Shown: piece by piece, positions 1 to 16,501 of the stretch
Numbering within the stretch: the stretch's first letter is position 1
Layout: every line of letters begins with the position of its first letter
Notes under the pieces: model-generated
Databases searched by the model: none
The model's input: only the letters and a program-made list of their open reading frames with translations
What the model was told of the DNA's origin: nothing
Made by a program: the position numbers and the translations under genes
Assembly: GCF_003063665.1 (NCBI RefSeq)
Contig: NZ_NESF01000001.1
Location: forward strand, 868,001 to 932,000
Length of the DNA stretch: 64,000 nt
Source of the DNA: Limnohabitans sp. Hippo3
Lineage (GTDB): Bacteria > Pseudomonadota > Gammaproteobacteria > Burkholderiales > Burkholderiaceae_C
Reading direction: 5' to 3'

Positions 1-1430
<1,430 letters not shown>

Positions 1431-1447
1431 AAGCGCAGGAACACCCC

Positions 1448-3071
1448 ATGCAACTGACGCTCTGGACTTACGAAGGACCGCCCCATGTGGGCGCGATGCG
1501 CGTGGCCACCGCCATGACGGACGTGCACTACGTGTTGCACGCCCCACAAGGTGACACTTACGCCGACCTGCTGTTCACCATGATCGAGCGCCTGCCGCGC
1601 CGCCCCCCCGTCACCTACACCACCTTCCAGGCGCGCGATTTGGGCGGCGACACCGCCGAACTGTTCAAGGACGCCGCACGCCAAGCCATGGCGCGCTTCA
1701 AGCCTGCCGCCATGTTGGTGGGCTCGTCCTGCACGGCGGAGTTGATTCAAGACGACCCGGGCGGTTTGGCCCAGGCCCTGCAACTGCCCATCCCCGTGGT
1801 GGCGCTGGAGTTGCCTTCGTACCAGCGCAAAGAAAACTGGGGCGCGAGCGAAACCTTTTACCAACTGTGCCGCCACCTGGTGCACAAACCCGCCGCCGAC
1901 AAACCCGCCAAGGCGCGGCCCACTTGCAACATCCTGGGCCCCAGCGCCCTGGGCTTTCGCCACCGCGACGACGTCAAGGAAATCACGCAACTGCTGAACC
2001 AACTCGGTGTCGATGTTGCCGTGGTCGCGCCCTTGAGCGCCAGCGTGGCCGATGTGCAAAAACTGGCCGAGGCCGACTTCAACGTGGTGCTCTACCCCGA
2101 AATTGGCCTGGCCGCCGCGCAGTGGTTGCAGCGCCAGTTCGACCAGCCTTACACCAAGACCGTGCCCCTGGGCAGCCACGCCACGCGCGACTTCATCGCC
2201 GAAGTCTGCACGCTCACTGACCTGCCCCAGCCCGCACAAGACCCAAACAACGCACACGCCCACTGGTACGCCAAGTCGGTCGACTCGACCTACCTGACCG
2301 GCAAGCGCGTCTACATTTTTGGCGACGCCACGCACGTGGTGGCCGCCGCCCGCATCGCCAGCCAGGAGATGGGTTTTGAGGTGGTGGGCCTGGGCACTTA
2401 CAGCCGCGAATTTGCCCGTGAAGTGCGCGACTGTGCCAAACGCTACGGCGTCGAAGCCCTGATCACCGACGACTATTTGGAAGTCGAAACCCAGATCAAC
2501 GCGCTGCAGCCCGAGCTGATTTTGGGCACTCAAATGGAGCGCCACATCGCCAAGCGCCAGGGCATTCCCTGCGCGGTGATTTCGGCCCCGGTGCATGTGC
2601 AAGACTTCCCCGCCCGCTACGCGCCGCAAATGGGTTTTGAAGGCGCGAACGTGCTGTTCGACACCTGGGTGCACCCGCTGATGATGGGCCTGGAAGAACA
2701 CCTGATCGGCATGTTCCGCGAAGACTTCGAGTTCCATGCCGGGGCTGCGCCCTCGCATTTGGGCAGCACGCGGCCTGCGACCGAAAACGTGGCACCCGTC
2801 AGGACTGAACCTGCAGCCCCAGCGCCGGTAGCCCTTACCCCCACACCATCACTGTCCACCAACGGCATCCAAGCCAATGGCTTGACAAGCGACGGGGTCA
2901 AAGCCGTCGCGCAGCCCGCCCAAGCCGCATCCAACCAGGCCACCTGGAGCCCCGAAGCCGAAAAGGAGCTGGGCAAGATCCCGTTCTTTGTGCGGGGCAA
3001 AGCCCGCCGCAACACCGAGCGTTTTGCCCAAGACCTGGGCGTGGCGACCATCACCGTGGAGACGCTCTACG

Positions 3072-3097
<26 letters not shown>
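1448..3097 (+). CDS. bchB: Light-independent protochlorophyllide reductase subunit B
   Basis: Catalytic partner of BchN in DPOR, 549 residues. The start at 1448 has an AGGA ribosome site and gives the N-terminus '[18 protein letters not shown]'. Asp36 (HAPQGD) sits where the unusual aspartate cluster ligand is known in BchB. After the reductase domain comes a Pro/Ala/Thr-rich linker at about residues 435-500, then the conserved C-terminal segment around '[20 protein letters not shown]', the usual BchB architecture. The end overlaps the bchH start. Confidence 0.95.
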
Positions 3098-7810
<4,713 letters not shown>

Positions 7811-7831
7811 AACCCAGCCAGAAAGCACCCC

Positions 7832-8539
7832 ATGAACACCACCGCCTACGAACAACGCCGCAGCCAGATCGAGCACTACTTTGACCGCACCGCGGCCGAT
7901 GCCTGGGCACGCTTGACCTCGAACGAGCCGGTGGGCCGCATCCGTGCCACCGTGCGCGCAGGGCGCGACACCATGCGCGAGACCCTGCTGTCGTGGCTGC
8001 CGCAAGACCTGCGCGGCCTGCGCGTGCTGGACGCTGGTTGTGGCACCGGTGCATTGGCCCTGCAAGCGGCACTGCGCGGTGCGGATGTCATGGCGATTGA
8101 CCTGTCGCCCACACTGGTCAAGCTCGCCGCCGAACGCATGGCCGCCGAGCACCCCACATTGCCCGGCTCGGTGGAGTTTTTGTCGGGCGACATGCTCAGC
8201 CCCGACTTGGGTCACTTTGACCATGTGGTCTGCATGGACTCGCTGATCCACTACGACAGCGACCAGATCGCCGAAGCGCTGGCCAGTTTGGCCCAGCGCA
8301 CACGCGGCTCCATGGCCTTCACCTTTGCGCCGCGCACACCGCTCTTGGCACTCATGCACAGCGCGGGCCGCCTGTTCCCGCGCAGCGACCGCTCACCGTC
8401 TTTGTCGCCCGTGGCGCACGCCGACTTGCTGCAACGCATGCAAAACCACCCTGATTTGCAGGGCTGGCAAGGCGCGCGCATGCAGCGCGTGGCCAGCGGC
8501 TTTTACACCTCTCAAGCCTGGGAGTGGACCCGCTCATGA
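7832..8539 (+). CDS. bchM: Magnesium-protoporphyrin IX methyltransferase
   Basis: SAM-dependent O-methyltransferase of 235 residues that methylates the C13 propionate of Mg-protoporphyrin IX. The SAM-binding motif 'VLDAGCGTGALALQAA' lies at about residues 66-81. The N-terminus 'RRSQIEHYFDRTAADAW' is typical for BchM/ChlM. It starts 21 bases after bchL and shares ATGA with lhaA downstream. The product is the substrate of AcsF, encoded 3.4 kb further on. Confidence 0.95.
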   Translation: MNTTAYEQRRSQIEHYFDRTAADAWARLTSNEPVGRIRATVRAGRDTMRETLLSWLPQDLRGLRVLDAGCGTGALALQAALRGADVMAIDLSPTLVKLAAERMAAEHPTLPGSVEFLSGDMLSPDLGHFDHVVCMDSLIHYDSDQIAEALASLAQRTRGSMAFTFAPRTPLLALMHSAGRLFPRSDRSPSLSPVAHADLLQRMQNHPDLQGWQGARMQRVASGFYTSQAWEWTRS

Positions 8540-9987
8540 AACTGCGTATCCCGGTCCCCCGCTGGCTGACGGCTTACGGCACACGCTTCATGCCGTTTGC
8601 CGACGCGGCCTCGCCCGAGCTGCCGATGGCGCGCTTGCTGCGCCTGTCGCTGTTCCAGGTGGTGATCGGCATGGTGACGGCACTCCTGGTGGGCACGCTC
8701 AACCGGGTCATGATTGTGGAGTTGCAGGTGCCCGCCTGGTGGGTCGCTTTAGCGGTCGCCATCCCCATGGTGTTCGCACCGCTGCGCACCCTGATCGGCT
8801 ACCGCAGCGACACCCACCCCTCGGCGCTGGGTCTGCGCCGCATCCCGTATTTGTGGACCGGCACCTTGCTGCTGTTTGGCGGCCTGTCCATCATGCCGTT
8901 TGCCTTGTTGCTGCTGTCCGAGCCCGAGGCCGCCAACCTATGGGTGGGCCAGCTGGGCGCATGCCTGGCCTTTGTGCTGGTGGGCGCGGGCATCCAGGTC
9001 ACACAAACCGCGGGCATGGCGCTGGCGCACGATTTAGCCAGCGACGACAAACGCCCCCGCGTCGTGGCCCTGCTCTACAGCATGTTGCTGGTGGGCATGA
9101 TCGCCAGCAGCGCGGTGTTTGGCCTGGTGCTGAGCGACTTCAGCCCCCAAAAACTCATCCAACTGGTGCAAGGCAGTGCGGTCATGGTGGCGGTGATGAA
9201 CTTGGCCTCGCTGTGGAAGCAGGAAGCCCGAAGCGCCAAGCGCGGCCGCCGCGAAGCCGGGGGTTTTGCCCACAGCTGGCGTGACGTCATGGCCCAGCAG
9301 CAGATGCGCCGCTTTTTGTGGACCCTGGGCATCGGCACCTTCGCCTTCAACATGCAAGACATCGTGCTCGAGCCTTACGCGGCCGAGATTTTGAAACTCG
9401 ACGTGGGCGCCACCAGCGCCCTCACGGCCTTAAGTGCCGGTGGCGCTTTGCTGGCCTTTCTCTTGTCAGCCCGCTGGTTGTCCGGCGGCATGCACGCCTG
9501 TCGCCTCGCCAGCCTGGGTGTGCTGCTGGGCTTGCCCGCGTTTGCGATGGTGATTTTTTCGGGCCCGCTCGAAGCGGCCTGGATGTTCCGCATCGGCGTG
9601 GGCCTGATCGGTTTCAGCGGCGGTTTGTTTTCGGTGGGCATGCTGGTCACGGCCATGGGCATGGCGGCGGACGGCAGCCCGCTCGGCCACCTGGGTGGCC
9701 TGGTCATCGGCACCTGGGGCGCGGTGCAAGCCACTAGCGCGGGGGCGGCGATGGCGCTGGGCGGGGCTTTGCGCGACGGCGTGTCGGTGCTGGCCATGTC
9801 GGGCGCTTTGGGCGAGGTGCTGGTCACCCCCATCACCGCCTACAGCTTCGTTTACCACCTGGAAATGTATTTGTTGTTTGTCGTGCTGGTGGCCCTGGGG
9901 CCTATGTTGCGTGCGAGCCGCCTGGCCGCGCGGGCAGCCAGCACACCATCCACCCAACCCTTTGGCCTGGCGCAACTGCCGGGCTGA
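8536..9987 (+). CDS. lhaA: LhaA, light-harvesting 1 assembly protein (PucC/BCD family transporter-like)
   Basis: 483-residue polytopic membrane protein (about 12 hydrophobic segments) of the BCD/PucC branch of the major facilitator superfamily. Family members help deliver bacteriochlorophyll to antenna apoproteins. Conserved N-terminal text 'GTRFMPFADAASPELPMARL' is shared with pucC at 26165-27562, so the genome has two paralogues. The position between bchM and puhA is the classical place of lhaA, hence LH1 assembly. Start chosen by the ATGA overlap with bchM. Confidence 0.93.
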   Translation: MKLRIPVPRWLTAYGTRFMPFADAASPELPMARLLRLSLFQVVIGMVTALLVGTLNRVMIVELQVPAWWVALAVAIPMVFAPLRTLIGYRSDTHPSALGLRRIPYLWTGTLLLFGGLSIMPFALLLLSEPEAANLWVGQLGACLAFVLVGAGIQVTQTAGMALAHDLASDDKRPRVVALLYSMLLVGMIASSAVFGLVLSDFSPQKLIQLVQGSAVMVAVMNLASLWKQEARSAKRGRREAGGFAHSWRDVMAQQQMRRFLWTLGIGTFAFNMQDIVLEPYAAEILKLDVGATSALTALSAGGALLAFLLSARWLSGGMHACRLASLGVLLGLPAFAMVIFSGPLEAAWMFRIGVGLIGFSGGLFSVGMLVTAMGMAADGSPLGHLGGLVIGTWGAVQATSAGAAMALGGALRDGVSVLAMSGALGEVLVTPITAYSFVYHLEMYLLFVVLVALGPMLRASRLAARAASTPSTQPFGLAQLPG

Positions 9988-10014
9988 TACACCGATTTTT
10001 TGAAGGAGACAGCC

Positions 10015-10779
10015 ATGGAAACAGGCGCAATCACCCAGTACGTCGATGTGGCCCAAATCGTTTTGTACATGTTTTGGGCATTCTTCGCGGGACTGATTTA
10101 TTACCTCTTGCGTGAAAACCACCGCGAGGGTTACCCCATGGATTCGGGCCGCGAGAACGGCCCGAAGATCGAAGGCTGGCCACCCGTGCCCGAGCCCAAG
10201 GCCTTCAAGACCCAGGACGGCCACACCTACCTCTCGCCCGATCTGGCCCGACCTGATGGCGAGTACAGCGCCCAACCCACCCATGGCTGGAACGGCGCGC
10301 CGCTGGAGCCCTTGGGCGACCCGCTGCTGGCAGGCGTGGGCCCGGGCGCCTGGGCCATGCGCGCCGACATCCCCGATGCGGACCCGCACGGTCACCCCAA
10401 AATCGTACCCCTGCGCGTCGCCACCGATCACTCAGTGGCCAAACAGGATGTGGACCCGCGAGGCTTGCCCGTCTGGGGTGCTGACAAAGTGGTCGCAGGC
10501 ACCGTGGTGGACCTGTGGGTCGACCGCATGGAAATGATGTTCCGCTACGCCGAAGTGCAATTGGCCAACTCGGACAAGCGGGTACTGCTGCCCATGACGT
10601 TCGCACGCATCAAGAAAGACGGCACGCATGTGCAGGCCATTTTGGGCCACCAGTTTGTGAACGTGCCACAAACCAAATCGAACCAGCAGATCACCTTGCT
10701 CGAAGAGGAAAAGATCACCGCCTATTACGGTGCGGGCACCCTGTACGCCACACCTGAGCGCCAGGAACCGATCATATGA
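10015..10779 (+). CDS. puhA: Photosynthetic reaction centre H subunit
   Basis: 254-residue single-pass subunit capping the cytoplasmic face of the reaction centre. N-terminal periplasmic stretch and membrane helix 'VAQIVLYMFWAFFAGLIYYL' at about residues 11-30, followed by the conserved 'REDHREGYP'-like segment (here RENHREGYPMDSG). The rest is the cytoplasmic beta-barrel domain with 'DPRGLPVWGADKVVAGTVVD'. Start at the ATG 6-7 bases after GAAGGAG. The stop overlaps puhB (ATGA). Confidence 0.97.
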   Translation: METGAITQYVDVAQIVLYMFWAFFAGLIYYLLRENHREGYPMDSGRENGPKIEGWPPVPEPKAFKTQDGHTYLSPDLARPDGEYSAQPTHGWNGAPLEPLGDPLLAGVGPGAWAMRADIPDADPHGHPKIVPLRVATDHSVAKQDVDPRGLPVWGADKVVAGTVVDLWVDRMEMMFRYAEVQLANSDKRVLLPMTFARIKKDGTHVQAILGHQFVNVPQTKSNQQITLLEEEKITAYYGAGTLYATPERQEPII

Positions 10780-11429
10780 AAGCCACCCACGAACACGAAT
10801 GGGAAGCCGCCCCCGGCCTGCCCAGCGCCCTGCCCAAGGGTGAGCGTGTGGTCTGGCAAGGCGCACCCGACTGGAAACGCCTGGCCATCCATGCCTTCCA
10901 TGCGCGCAAGATCGCGCTGTACTTCGCACTCATGCTCGCGGTGCAGGCCATCAACCTGACGGCCCCCGAAGGCAAGGTCGACTGGAAACCTCTGGTGGTG
11001 GCCGCCAGCCTCTATGCCCTGGCCCTGGCGCTGCTCTTGGGCACCGCCTGGATGTCGGCGCGCAGCACGCTCTACACCCTCACCAACAAGCGCGTGGTCA
11101 TGCGCATCGGCATCGTGCTCACACTGACCTTCAACCTGCCCTTCAAACGCATCGCGGGTGCATCACTCAAGACCCAAGGTGCGGGCACGGGCGACATCGC
11201 GCTGGCCTTGCACCCCGAAGACCGCATCGGCTGGGCCCACCTGTGGCCGCACCAGCGCGCCTGGCATGTGACCCAACCGCAGCCCACCCTGCGCTGCGTG
11301 CCCGAGAGCGCAAAAGTGGGTGAATTGCTGCTGAACCTGTGGCGCGCCGAACGTGCAGGTCAAAGCTTGCAGCTGGGCGATGCCCCTGTGAGCAGCCAAG
11401 CCACACCACCCCAAGGCATGCTGGCATGA
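10776..11429 (+). CDS. puhB: Photosynthetic complex assembly protein PuhB
   Basis: 217-residue membrane protein with a PH-like (YdbT-type) domain. Features: N-terminal 'LPKGERVVWQGAPDWKRLA', two hydrophobic segments at about residues 45-62 and 72-90, then 'LYTLTNKRVVMRIGIVLTL'. PuhB assists reaction centre assembly in Rhodobacter. Overlaps puhA and puhC by ATGA at both ends, so the three are probably translated as a coupled unit. Confidence 0.93.
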   Translation: MKATHEHEWEAAPGLPSALPKGERVVWQGAPDWKRLAIHAFHARKIALYFALMLAVQAINLTAPEGKVDWKPLVVAASLYALALALLLGTAWMSARSTLYTLTNKRVVMRIGIVLTLTFNLPFKRIAGASLKTQGAGTGDIALALHPEDRIGWAHLWPHQRAWHVTQPQPTLRCVPESAKVGELLLNLWRAERAGQSLQLGDAPVSSQATPPQGMLA

Positions 11430-11947
11430 ACACCCTGCCCCCACATGACTGGCAGCACAACCGCCAAGCCCCCCAGAGCCAAGGCCTGAACCGGCCCATG
11501 GCCTGGATCGGCGTGATGCTGCTGGCCATGCTGGTGGCCGTGGGCCTGGCACGCTGGTCGGGCCTGGACCCGCGCACCCCCGATGCCGCCGTGCAGTGGC
11601 AACGCGACCTGCAGTTTCGCGACCTGCCCAGCGGCGACATCGCCGTGGTGGACCACCGCAGCGGCCAGCAAGTGGCCCAGTTTTCGGGTGAGCAAGGTTT
11701 TCTGCGCAGCACCTTGCGTGCCCTGGCCCGTGAGCGCCAGCGCGAGAGCCTGGGGAAAGAAGCCCCCTTTTTGTTGATCGGCCGCACCGACGGTCGTCTG
11801 ACCTTGCAAGACCCCAGCACCGGCCAGCGCATTGACCTGGAGTCCTTTGGTCCCAGCAACGCCGCCGTATTCGCGGGCCTAAGACTGGCAGGGCAAGACA
11901 CCACGCCTGTGAACACCCCCCACCGCGAACCCGTTAAACCCGATTGA
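11426..11947 (+). CDS. puhC: Photosynthetic complex assembly protein PuhC
   Basis: 173 residues with one N-terminal membrane helix ('[18 protein letters not shown]', about residues 27-44) and a periplasmic domain containing '[18 protein letters not shown]' and 'RERQRESLG', as in PuhC. It is needed for efficient LH1/reaction centre formation in Rhodobacter. The frame is open further upstream, but the ATG at 11426 overlaps the puhB stop and follows the operon's coupling pattern. Confidence 0.9.
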   Translation: MNTLPPHDWQHNRQAPQSQGLNRPMAWIGVMLLAMLVAVGLARWSGLDPRTPDAAVQWQRDLQFRDLPSGDIAVVDHRSGQQVAQFSGEQGFLRSTLRALARERQRESLGKEAPFLLIGRTDGRLTLQDPSTGQRIDLESFGPSNAAVFAGLRLAGQDTTPVNTPHREPVKPD

Positions 11948-11966
11948 ACCCGCACCGGAGAACCCC

Positions 11967-13049
11967 ATGAACGCCACCGCTGTCCACACCATCGAAACCG
12001 CTGAAGACGCTAACAAAAAGGCGGTGCACAGCGACATGATCAGCCCGCGTTTTTACACCACCGACTTCGATGCCATGGACCGCATCAACATCGAGCCGGT
12101 GCGCGCCGAGTGGGACAAGATGATGGCCGAGTACGAGGGCGACAACAACCACGACCACTTCCAACGCGACGAAGCCTTTGCGGGCGAAGTAGCCGCCGGC
12201 ATGGCCACGCTCTCGCCTGAGATGCGCCAGGAGTTCATGGACTTTCTGGTCAGCTCCCTCACGTCGGAGTTTTCGGGCTGCGTGCTCTACAACGAGATCC
12301 GCAAGAACGTCAGCAACCCCGACATCAAACAGCTGATGACCTACCTGGCGCGCGACGAATCGCGCCACGCTGGCTTCATCAACCTGTCGCTGCGCGACTT
12401 CAACCTGGGCATCGATTTGGGCAACTTGAAGCGCACCAAGAAGTACACCTTCTTCAAGCCCAAATACATTTACTACGCGACCTACCTGTCCGAGAAGATC
12501 GGCTACGCGCGCTACATCACCATCTTCCGCCAGCTCGAAAAGCACCCCGAGAAACGCTTTCACCCCATCTTTCGCTGGTTCGAGTTGTGGTGCAACGACG
12601 AGTTCCGCCATGGCGAGTCGTTCGCCCTGATCATGCGCGCCAACCCCAAGTTGCTGAGCGGCGGCAACAAGCTGTGGATTCGCTTTTTCTTGCTGGCCGT
12701 GTACGCCACCATGTACGTGCGCGACCACACCCGCCCCATGCTGCACGAAGCCATGGGCCTGGATTCGAGCGAGTACGACTACCAGGTGTTTCGCATCACC
12801 ACCGAGATCACCAAACAGGTGTTCCCGCTGGCGCTTGACACCGATCACCCCGACTTCCGCCGGGGTCTGGAGCGCCTGTTTGCCCTGTCGCGAGCCATGA
12901 CCAAAGCCAAGACCCGCGGCGGCGTGGTGGGCAAGCTGCAGCAAGGCGTGTGCGCCGTGAAAGCCGCTGCCACCTTTGCGCGGCTGTACTTCATGCCCGT
13001 CATTGCCCAAGACCTGTCGCCCCAGGTTCGCATGGAACCGGCATGGTGA
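11967..13049 (+). CDS. acsF: Aerobic Mg-protoporphyrin IX monomethyl ester oxidative cyclase
   Basis: Diiron oxygenase that closes the isocyclic ring E of bacteriochlorophyll with O2. 360 residues, normal length. Two metal-ligand motifs are visible: '[10 protein letters not shown]' near residue 130 and '[13 protein letters not shown]' near residue 212. GGAG ribosome site before the ATG. Presence of AcsF, with no bchE in the window, points to pigment synthesis under oxygen. The last codons overlap puhE. Confidence 0.96.
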   Translation: MNATAVHTIETAEDANKKAVHSDMISPRFYTTDFDAMDRINIEPVRAEWDKMMAEYEGDNNHDHFQRDEAFAGEVAAGMATLSPEMRQEFMDFLVSSLTSEFSGCVLYNEIRKNVSNPDIKQLMTYLARDESRHAGFINLSLRDFNLGIDLGNLKRTKKYTFFKPKYIYYATYLSEKIGYARYITIFRQLEKHPEKRFHPIFRWFELWCNDEFRHGESFALIMRANPKLLSGGNKLWIRFFLLAVYATMYVRDHTRPMLHEAMGLDSSEYDYQVFRITTEITKQVFPLALDTDHPDFRRGLERLFALSRAMTKAKTRGGVVGKLQQGVCAVKAAATFARLYFMPVIAQDLSPQVRMEPAW

Positions 13050-13828
13050 CTGAAGTCGTTTGGGCCTGCGTGTTCACGGCCCTGTGCTGGTGGCTCGGCA
13101 CGGGTGTGATCCTCTGGCTCGACCGGCTGCCTGCGCGCAGCTTCCGTTTCAGCCTCACCGGCTGGACGGTGCTCTTGGCTTTGAGTTTTTGGGGCGTGGC
13201 CCACAGCATGCAGGCCGTGAGCGTGTTCAACGCCTACCTCGCCTTTGGCAGCGTGATCGTGATGTGGGGCTGGCACGAGCTGGCCTTTTTGACCGGCTGG
13301 ATCACCGGCCCGCGCAAAACCCCATTAGACCCCGGCCTGACAGGTTGGCCACGCTTTGTGCAATCGGTGCAGGTCATGCTGTACCACGAGCTGGCTTTGC
13401 TGGCCAACTTTGCCGTGCTGTGGTGGATGCAAGAGGGGCAATCCAGCCATGTGGCCATTTGCACCTTTGCGCTGCTGTGGTGCATGCGCCTGTCGGCTAA
13501 ACTGAATTTGTTTTTTGGCGTGCCACAAAACGGCGCGCAATACCTGCCCGATCACCTCAAGTACCTGGCCAGTTATTTCCGCACCTCCAGCGGCGTGTCT
13601 CTGTGGTTCGTACTTTCGATGGGCGTGGCCATGGGCACTTGGTTCTGGCTGGTCTGGCTCGCCCAGCAAGGAGCAGTGGCCATCACCACCGGCTGGGTCA
13701 TGCTGGCCACTTTGCTGGGCCTCGCGATTGTTGAACACGTCATCATGATTTTTCCTTGGCCACTGGAGCGGCTGTGGGGTTGGGCCATGGGCCAGACCCG
13801 CAAACCTGCTTTGACCACACCCCCTTGA
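13043..13828 (+). CDS. puhE: Photosynthetic complex assembly protein PuhE
   Basis: 261-residue polytopic membrane protein (about seven hydrophobic segments) of the PuhE/DUF3623 family. Typical segments include '[19 protein letters not shown]', '[20 protein letters not shown]' and '[20 protein letters not shown]'. PuhE modulates bacteriochlorophyll supply for complex assembly in Rhodobacter; its biochemical activity is not settled. The ATG at 13043 overlaps the last seven bases of acsF. Confidence 0.9.
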   Translation: MVTEVVWACVFTALCWWLGTGVILWLDRLPARSFRFSLTGWTVLLALSFWGVAHSMQAVSVFNAYLAFGSVIVMWGWHELAFLTGWITGPRKTPLDPGLTGWPRFVQSVQVMLYHELALLANFAVLWWMQEGQSSHVAICTFALLWCMRLSAKLNLFFGVPQNGAQYLPDHLKYLASYFRTSSGVSLWFVLSMGVAMGTWFWLVWLAQQGAVAITTGWVMLATLLGLAIVEHVIMIFPWPLERLWGWAMGQTRKPALTTPP

Positions 13829-13838
13829 AGGCCCCACC

Positions 13839-15410
13839 ATGAACACGATCACACACACTTACCGCTCTGAGGGTTTCGGCATTCCAGCCGCCCCCACGGG
13901 CACGGATCTGGGCACTCCCGCCACGATGCGCCATCGCCCGGTGGCGGTGGTCATTGGCAGCGGCTTTGGCGGGCTGGCCGCGGCGATTCGCCTGAGCGTC
14001 AAAGGCTACGAGGTCAAGGTGTTTGAAAAACTCGATGCCCCCGGCGGCCGTGCCTGTGTGCACCGCCAGGACGGCTTCACCTTTGACGCGGGACCGACGA
14101 TCATCACCGCGCCATTTTTGCTCGAAGAGCTGTGGGCTCTGTGCGGCAAAAGCTTTGCGGACGAGGTGAAGCTGGTGGCCATGGACCCGTTCTACCGCGT
14201 GCGATTTGCCGATGGCACCTGGTTCGACTACAACGGCGACCCCGAGCACATGCGCGCCGAAGTGGCCCGCTTTGAGCCCGATGACCTGCCCGGCTATGAA
14301 CGCTTTTTGGAGGAAGCCGAGCGCTGCAAAACCCTGGGTTTTGAAGGCATGGGCGACATGGCTTTTGACAAGGTCAGCGACCTGATGGCCGCCATCCCCG
14401 ACTTCTTGCGCATGGGCGCGTGGCGCAGCCTCTACAGCCTGGTGGCCAAACACATGCGCAACGACAAGCTGCGCATCGTGATGAGCTTTCACCCGCTGCT
14501 GATCGGCGGCAACCCCTTTGCCGTGACCTGCGCTTATGCGCTCATCAATTCGCTCGAGCGCACCTGGGGCGTGCACTCAGCCATGGGCGGCACCGGGGCG
14601 ATTGTGAAAGGCCTGGTTGGCCTGCTGCAAGAACGCGGCGTCCCGCTGCGCTGCAACGCGCCCGTGACGCAAATTCGCATCGAAAACGGCCGCGCCTGTG
14701 GTGTCGAATTGCAAAGCGGCGAGTTCGTACCCGCCGACATCGTGGTGAGCAACGGCGACACCGCCTGGACCTACAAAAACCTGGTGGCGCCGCAGCACCG
14801 TCGCGTGTGGACCGACCGCAAAATCGCGAATGGCAAATACTCCATGGGCCTGTTCGTCTGGTACTTCGGCACCTCCAAACAATACAAGGATGTGCCGCAC
14901 CACATGATGGTGCTGGGCCCGCGCTACCAAGGTCTGCTGCAAGACATCTTCAACCAACACAAACTGGCCGAAGACTTCAGCCTGTATCTGCACCGCCCCA
15001 CCGCCACCGACCCCTCGCTGGCCCCCGAGGGCTGCGACACCTTTTACGTGCTCTCGCCCGTCCCGCACCTGGACAGCGGCACCGACTGGCCCGCCTTTGC
15101 CGAGACCTACCGCGCCGCCATTGCCGAGAGCCTGGAGGCCAGTGTGTTGCCCGGCTTGCGCGATTGCATCGTGACCAGCAAGGTCAGCACACCGCAGGAT
15201 TTTCACGACAACTTGTGGTCTTACAAAGGCGCGGGCTTTGGCCTGGAGCCGCTGCTGCTGCAAAGCGCGTGGTTCCGTCCGCACAATCGCAGCGAAGATG
15301 TGCCAGGCCTGTTTGTGGTGGGTGCCAGCACCCACCCGGGCGCGGGTGTGCCCGGTGTGCTGATGTCGGCCAAAGCCTTGGAGACGGTGGTGCCCCATGT
15401 CAAGGTCTGA
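13839..15410 (+). CDS. crtI: Phytoene desaturase
   Basis: FAD-dependent desaturase of 523 residues converting phytoene to neurosporene/lycopene. Dinucleotide-binding motif 'VVIGSGFGGLAAAIRL' at about residues 36-51 after a longer than usual N-terminal lead, then 'LDAPGGRACVHRQDGFTFDA'. The C-terminal FAD signature is 'LFVVGASTHPGAGVPGVLMS'. It overlaps crtB by 14 bases. Here crtI-crtB sit at the end of the bch-puh operon, away from the other crt genes. Confidence 0.95.
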   Translation: MNTITHTYRSEGFGIPAAPTGTDLGTPATMRHRPVAVVIGSGFGGLAAAIRLSVKGYEVKVFEKLDAPGGRACVHRQDGFTFDAGPTIITAPFLLEELWALCGKSFADEVKLVAMDPFYRVRFADGTWFDYNGDPEHMRAEVARFEPDDLPGYERFLEEAERCKTLGFEGMGDMAFDKVSDLMAAIPDFLRMGAWRSLYSLVAKHMRNDKLRIVMSFHPLLIGGNPFAVTCAYALINSLERTWGVHSAMGGTGAIVKGLVGLLQERGVPLRCNAPVTQIRIENGRACGVELQSGEFVPADIVVSNGDTAWTYKNLVAPQHRRVWTDRKIANGKYSMGLFVWYFGTSKQYKDVPHHMMVLGPRYQGLLQDIFNQHKLAEDFSLYLHRPTATDPSLAPEGCDTFYVLSPVPHLDSGTDWPAFAETYRAAIAESLEASVLPGLRDCIVTSKVSTPQDFHDNLWSYKGAGFGLEPLLLQSAWFRPHNRSEDVPGLFVVGASTHPGAGVPGVLMSAKALETVVPHVKV

Positions 15411-16491
15411 CCTCAATCCCAACACTGTGAACCTGCCCGAGCTCGATTTCGACTCGCAAGACCTGCAGGCCTGCGTGGCCATGATGCAGGGCGGCTCCAA
15501 AACCTTTTTTGCAGCCAGCCGCTTGCTGCCCCTGCGCGTGCGCACAGCGGCCATCGCGCTGTATGCCTTTTGCCGCGTGGCCGACGACCTGGTGGACGAA
15601 GCCGCTGCGGGCGACACGCCGCTGGCCGTACTGCAAGAGCGCCTGGACGCCATCTATGCCAGCACCCCGCACGACCATGTCGAAGACCACGCGCTCAGCC
15701 TGGTGGTGCAGCAGTACAAACTGCCGCGCCATTTGCTGGACGCGCTGATCGAAGGCTTTGCCTGGGACGCCGGGGGCCGCACTTACGACAGCATTGAAGA
15801 CCTGCACGCCTATGGTGCCCGCGTGGCGGGCAGTGTGGGCGCGATGATGAGCTGGATCATGGGCCCGCAAAGCATGGACACCCTGGCGCGCGCCTGCGAG
15901 CTGGGCGTGGCCATGCAGCTGACCAACATTGCCCGAGACGTGGGGCACGACGCCAGCATCGGCCGCCTGTATTTACCGCGCCGCTGGCTGGTCGAGGCCG
16001 GCATCGACCCCGAAGCCTGGATGGCCCAGCCCACTTTCACCCCCGCCATCGCCAGTGTGGTGGCACGTTTGCTGGACGAAGCCGACCGCCTGTACAAGCA
16101 AGCGCACTCGGGCATTGCCGCCCTGCCGCCCGACTGCCGCGCCGCCATTTGCGCGGCCAGCATGATCTACGCCGAGATCGGCCACCAGCTGCGCCGCGAA
16201 GGCCTGGACTCGGTCAACAAACGCACGGTGGTCAGCACCACGCGCAAGCTCATGCTGCTGGCCAGCGCCTGGACCCAGGTGCACTGGATTCGGGTGGCCG
16301 ACCACAGCCCTGCGCCGCTGGCGGCCATTTTGGACCTGGTGCAAGGCTGCCAAGCGGCGACCCAACAAACCGGCAACAAGGCCTATTTTCCCAACCGGGC
16401 CATGCCCCAGCGCGTGGCCTGGATGCTCAACCTGTTCGAGCGCCGCGAGACCGAGCGCCTGGACCGCAACGCGGTGCACCCCACACCATGA
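15397..16491 (+). CDS. crtB: Phytoene synthase
   Basis: 364-residue squalene/phytoene synthase joining two GGPP molecules. Aspartate-rich motifs 'CRVADDLVDEAA' (about residues 57-68) and 'NIARDVGHDASIGRLYLP' (about 176-193) are intact. The ATG lies inside the crtI end, so translation is probably coupled. It takes GGPP from CrtE, encoded at 41461. Confidence 0.96.
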   Translation: MSRSDLNPNTVNLPELDFDSQDLQACVAMMQGGSKTFFAASRLLPLRVRTAAIALYAFCRVADDLVDEAAAGDTPLAVLQERLDAIYASTPHDHVEDHALSLVVQQYKLPRHLLDALIEGFAWDAGGRTYDSIEDLHAYGARVAGSVGAMMSWIMGPQSMDTLARACELGVAMQLTNIARDVGHDASIGRLYLPRRWLVEAGIDPEAWMAQPTFTPAIASVVARLLDEADRLYKQAHSGIAALPPDCRAAICAASMIYAEIGHQLRREGLDSVNKRTVVSTTRKLMLLASAWTQVHWIRVADHSPAPLAAILDLVQGCQAATQQTGNKAYFPNRAMPQRVAWMLNLFERRETERLDRNAVHPTP

Positions 16492-16501
16492 GCCCCACAC
16501 C

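Noticed and set aside
10000-10014. TTG start for puhA upstream of the ATG
   Set aside because: The TTG lies at the edge of the ribosome site itself, and the ATG at 10015 gives the usual PuhA N-terminus.
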